A stretch of 64,000 bases of DNA from NCBI RefSeq assembly GCF_037975245.1, contig NC_092580.1:22492501-22556500 (forward strand), in the 5' to 3' direction. This document shows positions 12,579 to 25,200 of the stretch, piece after piece. Below the pieces are notes generated by a model that saw nothing but the letters and a program-made list of their open reading frames with translations, had not been told where the DNA came from and did no database searches. This DNA comes from Apostichopus japonicus (Eukaryota; Echinodermata; Holothuroidea; Aspidochirotida; Stichopodidae). Position numbers and translations under genes: made by a program. The stretch's first letter is position 1. Every line of letters starts with the position of its first letter.

Positions 12579-13570
12579 CAAAACTGGTTACTATAGTGAT
12601 CTACTTCATACACACTGTAGTAACTATCACTGGTATTATGTCGTCACAATGGCAGGTAGGCCTAGGCCAAGTTTGAATGCAGTGAGCACGTAGAGCACTC
12701 TGGAATATTGATGGTAGTTTATTGTTCTGATGCGAGAGGGTTGATTCAGAATATATATCAGAGTGACACAGACATCCAAAGTGTGGAGTCCTATTTCATG
12801 TCGGCTCTATAACAATGCCAAAAATATTGTGCTCACAGCATTATCCAGGAACATAGCCAGTGGCAGAGGGGTTTGGGCTTAGTGTCACTGCACCATTTCC
12901 TGATAAGGATGGTTAACTTGCAATCAATGAAGAATCCAAGTTGGGTCAGGCAGATGATCAAAAAAAATATGAATAGCAAATTATGGGAAGTCTTAACCAA
13001 ATGACACCACTTGGGGAAATTTTTGTGTTTATTCGCAGATGTGCTTGGTCATTGTTGTACATTGTGGGACAGCGCAGAATTCACAAATGTCAAAGTCAGG
13101 CTACCTCTATCAAGATTTGCTTGATTTTACTTCTTTGCACATATTTATAAATGATATCTATCCTCGAGAGTTTTGCATTTCATCCTTCGAACACGGGGAA
13201 AAAGAACATGCAGTACAATAAGCTTCTTCATTTTCCCCAAAGTATTTAAACATAACAGTACAGCTGCATGCCTAGCCATACCAGTGTAGATCCTGTCACA
13301 AGGAAACCACTCACATGCTTTCTTTCAAAGTATATGAAGCTGTTGTTAGAACCAGTGGTAATGATGTGATGAAAAGATGGAACAATTTAAGTTACTTGAA
13401 AGTGGTGTAGTGAGGTGGGCTGAGGGGGGGGGGGGAGGGAGATTGGTGGAAGATTTGATGGCAACACAATGATTTGCCAGGGGTGTTATTTTACACCCGT
13501 AAAAGGCCCTTTTGATTTGTTTGTCATTTCTGCTTGTTGGAAATACCATTGATTTATTGTAAATAACATG

Positions 13571-13576
13571 AATAAA
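13571..13576 (+). promoter_or_regulatory. Candidate polyadenylation signal for DUS4L
   Basis: Canonical AATAAA, about 1 kb past the DUS4L stop codon and close to opposite-strand signals for LSM3. Confidence 0.5.
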
Positions 13577-13605
13577 GAGTACAAAAATTAAATCTTGTTT
13601 GCAAT

Positions 13606-13611
13606 TTTATT
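13606..13611 (-). promoter_or_regulatory. Candidate polyadenylation signal for LSM3
   Basis: Minus-strand AATAAA, about 660 bases after the LSM3 stop, facing the DUS4L signal at 13571. Confidence 0.4.
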
Positions 13612-14270
13612 GCTTCACGTTTATGGTATAAACAATGGTTATGAAAAAATTTAAAAAAAACTGACTCATTTACTTTAACTAGACTGGTAACTTATAGTTA
13701 AGAAATGGGCAGATCACATGTACTACTTCGAAGAATCATTTGGTTTGTGGATGATGCAGTTAATTAATCACAGACACCATGTAAAATAGTATATTCCATA
13801 AAGGTTTCTTTGAAGGAATGTTATTACATAGCAATGTTACAAACCCAATTTTTTTAAATTTATTTTTAAGTATTCAGATGAGGTTAAGATAACTTGCATT
13901 CAGTGAATAAATACAGGAGAGAAACTTAAAATGGTGAACTAGCCAAAGAAAGTATCTCAATATATCAAATAAAAATTCAGAAAAGTCATCATTGACCATG
14001 CATGCTGCGTCATATGATACAACAATCTAACATGTGACGGTTTTTTCCAATACTTTGCCCATGATCCATGTCAATAAAAGGAGCATTTGAAACTTGGATG
14101 GTAGAAAATGTTGGCTTTTGATGACACAGGGTATCAGACCTTCACCAAAGGACACTTCACAGGTGTAACCTTGTATAATGTCATGACAAAACCCATAGAA
14201 AACATGGCTTTGGCTACATTTCTAAGATGTTTGTACAAAAACTTAAATTACAACAAGAACTGATGAGTTG

Positions 14271-17200
14271 CTATGCCCCTCCAGCTCTCAGTGGCGGTGA
14301 AACAAGGATAACTCCATCCCCTCGGACAAAGAGCATTGGAATATTTCTCCTGGTTGACTGTAAAGAAAAATCATATTAAAATTGTCTTTGTATGCTGGCA
14401 GTCAAATTTACAGAAAAATACTACAATGAAACAGTGAAAGATGATCTTCATTTAGCAATATATGGGGTAGTAAGAAGGGCCTTTTATCACTGAGACAATT
14501 GTTACAATTGGTAAAAGTATTGAGTAGTTACTTTGGTGATTATTTGGTAAATATGTGTAATGATGTAGCCTCATAATTCTTGAGTGGGGCCTTCATCTCC
14601 ACACAGCTAGGAGGCAGTGGCACATCCCACTTTGATTTTCAAAATCATGGAAGTTAAAATATGAATCTAAGAGACTGACTTCGGTCAGCTTGCAGCTTTG
14701 ATAAGCCAATGATGGCTTCTTCGCGAGTTCCTGCTTGCAGGAGGATCTAAAATACATACATACATACATTTAGCAATGTATGGGGTAATAAGAAGGGTAA
14801 ATTGTAAAGCACCCTGGAAAGTGACAGCCACATTGTTACTGTTTTCATATTTCTACATGCAATACTACATTTTGAAATGCACGTGGTGCACAACTGGGGT
14901 GACACAGCTACTTAAAGTAAATGTGTGAGATAGGTCTGAAACATTGCTTGTTGACATGTTCTGCCTCAAAACCCTGCTTCAACAGATACAAGTTAAACTC
15001 ATAATCAAAACACTCCTAACAGAATTACCTTGTATATTTCTTCATATGTCTCTTCATCAATTTCAACAGTTGTGACAGTTTCCTCAACATCTCCCAGGAC
15101 CATATTCAAATGTTGATCATATGCCTGCAATGACATCAAATTTGTTCTACACATTAATTTGTACAGTTGTAGTATGTTTGTCTATGATACAGACAACAGC
15201 AACAACTGGACCTGTAGCCTGTTGATGATCAAAACTAGCAATACCACAGTAGATCATAAAATTGCTCAGTTAAATATATAGAGGTGAAATATTGTAGGAA
15301 ATAGCAGGGCTATCCTCTGCTGACCTTTGACCGCTACTGAAGTTGACTGTGCAGGTGGCCTCCAATTCTCACCCCCCCACCCACCCCCCCAGAACCCACA
15401 ATCAATAAAAATAAAACAATACTATTTAATTGTTATACTGAGTGAAATACCAAAAATGAAGGTTTTTCAAACTTTTGAATTTTTCATCATCAACCTATGT
15501 TGACCTCAAAATGGACTATGATCTCCCTGCAGAATGATAGGCTTCTGCCAATGTAAATGAAGCAAGGTAGTGGTGAGAAAAGAAGCAGTTGGATAATATA
15601 CATGTTACGTGGAATACTTAACCTATGTCAACCTATTGCCTTTGGAAAAGTACATGTAACAAAACAATTAAAAGGAAACATTTCATTTTATTGCAATTTG
15701 ATCAGGACAAGAATCTTAACAGGAGACATATATGAATTTCCATTTCTCCTTCACATATTGAACCATGCCTTATTTGGTTTCCAATAACTATGGTAATTCT
15801 GTACTTTGTGACAAGTGCTATTTCTGCAACACTGTAAAGGATGGTATCTCTTTTATTCAAGTGCCAGCACTTCATGGTTTTGATTATAGGACAAGATGGG
15901 ACTTTTTGAATATTAGCAGGAGTTATACCATACGTGATTCCTACTTTGCTGAACATGCAAGTAGCAGGTGCAGGTACCAATTGCAAACACAACTTTCAGT
16001 CATTATTATTTATGGATCACTGAGGGCAGAAGCCATTATCTATAGAAACACAAGCCTTCGAATAATGACTTAGTTAGACTGTACATGTACTAACTATTTG
16101 GATTACTAAATCAGATACAGGGAACAAATTAAACAGATATCCAAGAGGCCACAGCCTTTTTTCTTATATAGATTTTCCAACAAAAAAGACATTCAAAACT
16201 GCTTAGACAATAGGGTGACTATATTTTCTGTGCATAGAACAATGTGGTCTCTATGCTCTGTGTCATGAAACATGAAATATGAACAAAACAAAACTTCCAT
16301 GGAAGTCTTTCTCATATATAAGCTACTTTATAGGGAAGGGTTAGCTGATTTACTCATGATTATATCTATTCACAATTTAAAGCAGGATCTCGATTGATCA
16401 CCAAGTAGAACACAGCCATGATACTCACATGCAATCGCCCCTTCAGCTCTCTGTCATTCCTCATCTTGACGTATATTCTCTCATCCAGACTGAGTCGGAT
16501 CAAATCCAGAGGCTCTTCAACCACATTTGATGATGGTTGCTGCAGGAAGAAAAATGTATTCATTGTAACAATAAATAATTCATGGGTGGGTCATATACAA
16601 GATAAACAGGACCATAAAAAGATATAGGGTAGCTATTTCTACTTGGTAAAATAGCATTTTAGGTTGGGACTAATGGGATCAACCATTGTATTTATCACAA
16701 CGAACATGAAATACAAAATTTACAGCTTATCCATGAACTGTATCATCCACCCATACCTTGCACCACAGCAAATTGTATAAAAGTTTTTCTGACATTCAGT
16801 TTCAGTTTATTTTCTCCACATCATCTCAGTGAGGTATAAGAGACATTTATATGGTACATTTCAATAGCAATCCAGAGATTAACAAAATGACAAATAACAT
16901 AAGTGCATTGGGAGTAAAAAAGGAAAGAGAAAAGAATGACACACGTTCCTTCAACGATTTGTGCTGAACAGTTTGAGAGGAGAAAGAGGGGGGAGACTTT
17001 AGAAAAGTTTAAAAAGAAACATCGCGCCAGAGACTGTTAAAAGAAAGAAAGTTCCTTAAGAGACAAAACTTTAGAATTTTACTACAAAATTTACTCTGAT
17101 TTTCAACGAAACTTTTATCCGACGATTGAAACAAATGCTTCATTTTAATAGAACTGGGTCTTTACCTACAAAATTGTTTCAAGAACTCAATCCTATCAGC

Positions 17201-18352
17201 TGAAAAGTAAGGACAAACAAATATTGTAATGGAATTCATCTCCTAAAGAATTTTGGTCACATAACTCACACAATCTTTCATGAAAATCAATGTTTGTCAA
17301 CCTTCCATGTACGATAGGGAGTTTACCATTTACAAAGCGGAATTAACCTAGCCTAAGTTTACTCTGTGGGGGAAATTTAAGTTATTCAAATAAGTTCAAA
17401 CTCATGTTTCTCTTTGTACATTCTGTAGACATTGCATTGGAAGTTCGAGTTATTGTTAACATGGTGATAGTCAGGTCCCAAATGCTCTGTTATCAGTCAG
17501 TCAAACCACCAAGTAAGGATATTTCACACCAAAAACTGTCTGTATTTAGTCTTGTAAATATACTGCACTTTAATGAGGCTAGTTACATGAAAAGTCATTG
17601 TGTGATTGCCTTTCTGAAACTAGACCTACTATCCATTGAAATATTCCATCAAACTTTTATAACATATTTTCATCATTTGATTTGGTCAAATTTCATGAAT
17701 TCAACAGGTTTGGCTGACAATCCTCTTAGAAGTCTATTCACACTGCTGATGTCACTAATTTTGTATCAGGCATATAAGCGTAGAGTAGACAGTGATTTTA
17801 CTAAAAACTGAAATTATTCTGAAACTTAGTACGCAATCATAGTTATCATGTTGCCTTGTTTTTCGTACAAAGGTTGTGACCAACTTAGTTTTAGTAATAT
17901 TATGAAATAAGCCAGTTCTTAGACCAGTTTAGCCAGTTTGCTCAGATGACAGTTGACCTACAATGGATTTTGAACAGCTGGAAATAGCTGATGCTGTTCA
18001 GGTTTGTTAAACTCTTTACGATTCTGAAATTTGTACTTAATCACGACGTCGCTAAACTAGTACTGATGCCACTGGTTGCTGCAGCACACACATAGGCTAC
18101 GACTAGTTTCATAACGATATGCAGTTATAAAGTAACAACTTCTGCTAGTCCTAGACTAGGCTAACAACAGAGTCACTGGTCAGTAGGCTAACGAGTAAAA
18201 CTAACATTAACAATAATATTGTAAGCTAAGCCTAAGTTAGGATAACCATTCCTTTGCACATGACAGCAAAGTAAATAGATATCATTACACTTGATCCACA
18301 CAGAAAATTCATTAATTGTAATAATGATAACCTGCTCCTGTTCTTCTGCCAT
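14271..18352 (-). CDS. LSM3: U6 snRNA-associated Sm-like protein LSm3, 4 coding exons
   Basis: LSm3 is a subunit of the LSm2-8 ring, which binds the 3' end of U6 snRNA in the nucleus, and of LSm1-7, which promotes decapping and decay of mRNA in the cytoplasm. Exons in coding order: 18332-18352, 16429-16539, 15029-15124, 14271-14357. All junctions fall between codons and the product is 104 aa (human is 102). After a short variable N-terminus come [20 protein letters not shown] and [10 protein letters not shown] (Sm1), then [15 protein letters not shown]. The last exon gives [15 protein letters not shown] (Sm2) and ends PPLRAGGA. Near-identity to human LSm3 makes the call secure. The first coding exon is only seven codons. 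Divergent from XPC, convergent with DUS4L. Confidence 0.96.
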
Positions 18353-19289
18353 TTCTGATTGTTTTTTTCGGGATCGGGTCACGCTGCAAGTTCGCTCAAT
18401 GCGTACAAGAGACGTTGTTGACCCCGTTCTGACCTTTGTAAGCAATGATTATGCAGTACGTTATGTAAACAGCATTGCGTAAGTTTGACATGTGCTTTAC
18501 GTACGGTCAATACAAAACAAAAATCCCAGGTACAGCTAAGCTGAACCGCGCAAAGGAAATTGAAGGGCTACCCTCACTTGACGTTACTGTATCGTCTATC
18601 CCAGAGATCAATTGAGAGTAAGTCCTCCATTACGTTATTTGGATACATAAGTTCCTTATGAAACTCTGAATTTTAAGTCCTATTTAAGTAAGTCTGTAAA
18701 CAAGATTTTCAGCTTATTGATAAAAGTACGGAATAACTTTATAGTATAAACAAGCTAGGCTTTGTATACAAACAGCCTATCTGTCAACTAGGCCTAAGTT
18801 ATTGTAATCCTTACTCCCAGCAATTTCTGAAACTTGAAAAGTATCGAATCATAATAGTAAGTTAGGAACTTGTTGTTTATGTATCAAACTGTGTGTACAT
18901 TATTCCATAAACTGAAGTAGAATTCATGTGATCGGTGATGAAAATAGGCTACATCATTAGAAAGAAGCATATTAGTTCACCCATTTATAGTGAATAACTT
19001 TCCTAAACCATGTTTTCCAAATGCAAACACCTTTTAGGGCCTACCTAAGTACTTTGGTATACTGAACATATCGTGTTTACTTAAATTTAATAACTCATAC
19101 TAAGCTTAAAAATGCCTCTCAAAGTTTGTGGTTTAGAAATCTATAACTGTATAGTTGTTTGTCTTTATTTGTACACAATTTGGTATTTCTTTCTGTGTGT
19201 GTTGCAATTCACGTAGGGCTGTTGTACATGTCAGCATTTAACAGTTTTATGTAACTTTGATCAACTTGATGCATGCCTTTAACAGATTC
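18353..19289. promoter_or_regulatory. Bidirectional LSM3/XPC promoter region and XPC 5' UTR intron
   Basis: The LSM3 start codon is at 18352. The probable first, non-coding XPC exon ends at 18617, where GA|GTAAGT is a strong donor. The matching acceptor is AACAG at 19285, four bases before the XPC ATG. The core between the genes (about 18353-18600) is less AT-rich than its surroundings and contains GGGTCACGC, AGACGTTG, ACCGCGCAAAGG and TTGACGTTACTG. No TATA box is obvious. Transcription start sites cannot be placed from sequence alone. Confidence 0.6.
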
Positions 19290-22200
19290 ATGAAAATGAG
19301 TAGCAGACGTTCAAAGAGGAAGCCTCTTCAGAAGGTTTGTGATGATCAGAATGGAAGAGAGGTGAAAAAGAGGAAAAGAAAAGCCAAAGGACTGAACCAT
19401 GAACAATTGCAAGGACATGTAGCAAGTGGCATCCAGCGATCAAGCAGATTAAAGAGTGCAAAGGCTGTCAACTATAGAGAAGAAGAGAACAGCTCAGGAA
19501 GTGAAGATCATGTTGAGAGGGATGATTCTGAATATGAGAACTCTGCTGAAGAGGATAAAGACTTTGATCTGTCACTAAAGAGGAGTGCTAAAAAGGCAAG
19601 TGTTCGAAGAGTCAAAGCAAAAATCAAGGAAGATATCAAACAAGACAAGGAGTCTTCAGACTCTGAAAATGATTTTATCAAAACTAATGTGTCATTTGAA
19701 GTGTCTAAGTTGAAGACAGAGATAAATCTTTCCAGTGATGAAGAAAGTGACATTGCAGATAGCAGTGGCAGAGGGGAAAAAGAGGGCTGTGATGTCGCTT
19801 TTGATGCATCTGGAAATGAATCTCATCTTCCCACCAGTGATTGTAAGCAGGATGTGGATGTAAAAGTGAACATCAGAGATGAAAAGACTCCCTCAAACAT
19901 ATTGAAAAGAAAGACATCTTTGTTTGAAGAAAGTGATGGTGAAGATGAAGACTTTGTTCATGATGAAGAAAAGGAGAGCCTAAAAACTGGAGCTGAGAGA
20001 GAGAAAAGAGCTGTTGTAAAGATTAAAAGATTGAAGGTGACAAAGGGACCAAAGGGACAACAAGAAGAGGAAAGTGTTGTGCCTGAAAAAAGTGAAGATG
20101 AGATTACAGAACCAAGGCAAAGACCCAAGAGAAAATGTAGGAAATCTCCTGTAAAGACAATACAAAACAAAAGCAAACAAAAGAGGCAGCCTGAAGGTAT
20201 TAAGAAAGAAGTTGAAAAAAATGTGATTGTAGAGAAAAAAGGGAAGAAGCAGATGAACAAAACAAAACAGAAGAAGATCGAATGTAAGTCTGAGAAGTCG
20301 CATAATTCTCAAGAAAACGTGGAAGACATGAGTCCAACAATAAACACAGAAATGATCGACACAGATGCAAAGGATGGTGGCGACTTGTCTGAGAGCAGTG
20401 ATGAAGAATGGGAAGATGTTGAAGGTACGAAATGACTATTCAAATCCTTTTTAATAAAAGCATTTGATTTCTCTTCTTTGATATCTGAATGGCTTCTAAC
20501 TGGCATCCTCCAGCAAAGAAATGGTTAACAACCTGCTGTAGGTCTGCATCCAGCTCAATTGGCACAGAATAAGACTGCCAATCCATTTAAGAAACAAAAT
20601 TATGTACAACCCTCTCAGGATGCTCCCAGAATAGATTAAGGATATAATTATCAAACTGATGAAGACTGAAAAACTAGAGAAAAATGGTGTTGATTTTGCA
20701 GACAAATTTCCACCTGCTCCTGGATTTACAATAGCTCCTAATATGTTGTTATCACGTACCTGTTCATGTTATTATTCTAATTTCAGGGTTGGGGAGGGGA
20801 AAGGGGGTTGTGGAACATGTGTCAAAGCAGGTGTCCAAGGAAAATTATGTTCTGGGAACAGAAATTGTCTTACACTTACCTATGGATCCAGCTGGCTCAG
20901 TCTTTTCCTCCGTATCACAATATAAAGTACATTTACTATATTACTAATTCTTTTGTATTTTCATCTGTAGATATTCAACCAGGAGTGAGTCCCAAGAAAA
21001 AGAAACAAACTGAATCAGCTGTCTCTTCTGTGGTAGAAATAGACATTGAGATGCCAGGAGCTGCTAAGAAAAAGTATGCTACTTGGTACACCACTGAGAA
21101 GTTACAGTTAACTTAACTGCATTAAAGGTCTGCTGTATAGACCCCAACTATAGCACGCTACCATGAAAAAGTTTCTTGAGATTACGTATTCGACCTGCCT
21201 TGGTTGTAAAATGACGTCCTTTTTCCAATGAGTCTGCAACGCCTGCCACATATTTTTTCTTGTATGAGGGTCTTTGTGTGAACGCTGTTTGATAAACTAC
21301 ACTGTAGACATGAACATATTTCTACACAGTGTTTACACAGAGAGCCTAATGGTGTTAAGAAGCTATGCAGGCTAATTGTAGAGCCCGAGGTTGATTTACG
21401 AATGTGGCAGATAGATTACGTAATCACAAAACTTTCCTAGCTGTAGCGTGCTATAATTGGAGCCAATAAAAGCAGATCTTCAAACTTACCTTTGGAAAAC
21501 TTAATATTACATAATACTTTGAGGCACTGTTAGTACCAATGACAATGTAGTATCAGAGCTGATTTCATTCTGAGAGTTGCTTGAATTGATCTTTGATGAC
21601 AGAATGACATTTTTCTTTAGTGTTACCAGGTTACATCATCCTCTTCCATTGTTGTGGAAATAAAGTCATAACTGGCATCATGTGACCAGTGGGTGAAAAC
21701 ATAAATCATTTTTACCCGACTAATACTTGATTTCTTTCTTACGTATTTTGAAGGAGGAAGGCCTATGATTGGGCAGACTATTATAGACGACTGCTGAACA
21801 GATTTAATAAAGACAGACAGATTGAATTACATAAGGTGAGCACAGTTTGCTGTTACCCTTTTATGTGTGTTGTCAATTGTCTTTCACATGCTCTGTTTCA
21901 ATTAGAGAAAGATCTCCAAACTGTGGAAATAAGATTCATGCCATGGTGTTGTTAAAACATATTGTCTGACATATATGATGGTGGCAGAGTTGGCTTCCAA
22001 AATTTGTGGTGTAACGACACCCTATAATGACTCACTTTATGGAAGATTTGGATATTTAACAAATTTTATGAATGCATTTGGCAATATCCTATATGGGGAT
22101 ATAATTATAGCAAAAAGCATTCTGTATAAACCATTCATTTAAGAGAGAGAATAAGTTTAAATGATATGGATTTTGAAGAAGCCATGACCTCAGAATACAT

Positions 22201-25200
22201 TGATACATGTGATGTGACATGCCAAACAACCCACTTTGATCCAGTTCAAACCTGATCAATGATACCTCAATAAATCCAGCTATTAAGGCACTTTGGGCCT
22301 AGTGTAACAATATCTATGCAACTTAATACTTAATGTTAAAATCAACCTTTGATTCATTGTCATGTTTTCCCGACAGATTCATCTTCTCTGCCTATTGGCC
22401 AATGGTTTCCATAGAAACAAGGTTTGTAATGAGCCTCTCCTACAAGCTACTGCACTTTCTCTGATCCCTCCAGATGTTCTGAAATACAAACCAAAAATGC
22501 TGAATACTGATTTTGTTTACAAGTTATTGTTTTGGTAAGTTGATCTGTAGCAAATGAAATTTGAGGATATGAATTTCTCAGCTCTAAGTTAATTTATTAA
22601 ACCAAGCATTAAAATCTGGACCATACTTGTAGTGACTTAGTACAATAAACATTTCCTGTTACGTACATGAATGAAACTGCATATTAAAAACATTAAAATT
22701 GCTACATTTCTTAACAGAACTGACGAGAACAGTTTGAGACAAAAATCAAAGTTTGGCAGTGTTCAGTTAATCTTCACTACCATACTCTTAGTGAATTAGT
22801 ACAATAAACATTTCCTGTTACGTTCATGAATGAAACTGCATATTAAAAACATTAAAATTTCTCCGTTTCTTAACAGAACTGATGAGAACAGTTTGAGTGA
22901 AAAATCAGTTTGGTAGTGTTCAGTTAATCTCTTGATATGCGCTTGATATTCTGGGTTGCATTTAATTTCCAGTGGATCTGATCTTTTGTTACGATGATTC
23001 AATATATTAATGGTCCCTGGTGAGCCCCCCCCTCCCCCATAATCAGGGGATGACTCCAATCTAGGGCTGGATAGTTCGGTTGACCCTGTGTCCTGTGGTT
23101 TGCTTCTTTGCTTGTTTAAATTAAATAACTCAAACACAATTTACACTTTCCCATCTTTTGCAGGTTTAGGAAACACTTTCCAGTGACCGCAGATTTACCC
23201 TGTTCCAGCCCACAGAATTTTCCCGTCTTCCAACTGATGCAAGCAATGCAGAATCAGAAGTTCAGCTCTGTAGAAGAAGTTGTCATTGTTAGTTTTACAA
23301 TCAAATTGATTTCATTAGACAGTTCATGTTCTCATGAAAATGTTAGTTCTGGTGGAAATTTAGCCTGGCTTATGAAAGAGGAATAAATTCTATGTATCCA
23401 GATGATACTGTCATTCAATTCCTGAGTATAGTTTTGGAGATTGGAGATAAAGTTGAATTTGACTCAATTTTTACCAAAAGTGAAGTTCAAGCCATCATGT
23501 GTGATGTCATAGATGTACACTGACAATTTGTTTTATGGTTTTCTTCAAAAATGAACGAACAATTTTGTACTGACCAATTTGGATGTATCTCAATATGAAT
23601 TAGAATACACTGTCTTAATTGGGATATTTGTTCACGTCACATCAGCTTATGTAAATATGAAATCCTATCTGATCCAAATGTCAAAATGAAAAAGAAAAGT
23701 GAAACAAAACCTTTTACTCTCAGTGTGCAACAATGACATCACACTTGTTTGCTTCAAGTTCACTTATGGTACAAAAAGGTCTCGATTTTAATTGTCAGTG
23801 TTTTTTAGTGTTTTGTCGCAGTTTTTTAGTGTTTTGTCGCATAGTCATCTTCATTAAACTCTGGAATGGAAATAAGTGATTAAATTATGACTTGGGAGAA
23901 TATTTACAAGTGTGTCTTTGTTTCGATGGGGTTTGATTGTAGAGGTTTCTAAGTGCTGTGCTACAGTATCTTTCACAGCAAGGAAAGAATTGTGATGTCA
24001 TCTTTCAAATGGATGATTGTTAACATTTGTTCTATTGGTAATGGGGCCTATAGGATATATTGCTTTGGGTGGAATTTTATTAAACATTTCTTACCGTATA
24101 TGTTCCTTTCATAGGTTTTTGTCCTGTGCATCAGAGCACTCGGTGGAGATGCCAGACTTGTATTTTCCCTTCAGCCCATAACTTGGAAAGCAGATGTAGT
24201 TGAAAAGGTAAAATATTAGGATAGCAAATAAAAGAATTGTGAAAACTTTGCTTTTTGATATTCATACTGTAAGTAGTACAAAATAGCAAGTTACAAATCC
24301 TTCTTATTTAAAAGCATTTGCTAGGCATTTGTTGTATCATATTTTAGAAAGTATTCATATTCTACTCATTCCCCTGAGAGTGGATTTAAAGGTAATGGGG
24401 CCATAGTAGTCACTGAGAGTGGATTTAAAGGTAATGGGGCCATAGTAGTCAAATGCACCCTTCACCAAATCATGGTACACTCCTCATTCTTACTGCCAAA
24501 CATTAGAGACTTCAACTTTCTGTACATTTCGGTCTGTGCTAATTAGGCAAATACATCAGTTGGCTCATACATGATGCAATACAGTTTTGCATTATATAAG
24601 ACATTTTTTTTGTCTGTTTCAATGTTGATGTATGCTGCTATAAATGTAACCTGGTGGAAGGTATTATAGAAATGTGTTTTGACATGTGTCTCGTTTCTAA
24701 TTCGGTGTCTAGAATTCCAAAGGCAAGAATTCAAAATCTTCCAGCCCCAAGTCACCTTTGACCCCTCCAGCCAAAGCAGAGAAGAGAAAAACAGTCAAAA
24801 AAGAACAAACCTCCAGTGAGACACCAAAAGCAAGTTCCAGCAAAGCTGCAAAGACAAACAAAAAGAACAGTGCCAGACAAAAAGCCAAGGATGTTAAAAA
24901 AGAAGTCAGAGATGTTGCTAAAGAAGACGAACAAATGTCTTCGAAGAAAAGGGAAGCAAAGGGTGGTAGGAAAAGGGTTTCAACATCTGTTACACGAAAA
25001 CCCGGCCAAACACGGAAACTCACCAAAAACTCACAGTCGATAAAATATGATAGTCAAGATAATGATGATGATGATGACTTTGAAGAAGTGAAACAAACAC
25101 CACAAAGAAGATTAAAGGTCAAAGGTCAAAAGTCATCTTCAAAGAAAGGCACGAGTGTGAAGGAGAGGAATGAGAGTAAGAACAACCGCAGAAAAGTTAA

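Larger units (their letters stand above)
12579..14270. other. Convergent 3' region of DUS4L and LSM3
   Basis: This holds the presumed 3' UTRs of both genes. A + strand AATAAA at 13571-13576 could end DUS4L after a ~1-kb 3' UTR. On the minus strand, AATAAA at 13611-13606 and 13558-13553 could end LSM3. The two transcripts would then stop within about 50 bases of each other or overlap slightly. A poly-G run lies at about 13425-13437. No coding sequence is supported. Confidence 0.55.

Noticed and set aside
14700-14745. Further hairpin-motif copy (GTTCCTGCTTGCAGGAGGATC)
   Set aside because: It has a CCTGC/GCAGG hairpin but no CTGAAGA or GAAA in the right places, so it does not fit the hammerhead-like pattern.
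19508-20312. Several open frames antisense to XPC exon 1, and likewise opposite exon 7 (24709-25026)
   Set aside because: Shadows of the Lys/Glu/Ser-rich sense frame; antisense of such codons is rich in Phe/Leu/Ser and stays open by composition.
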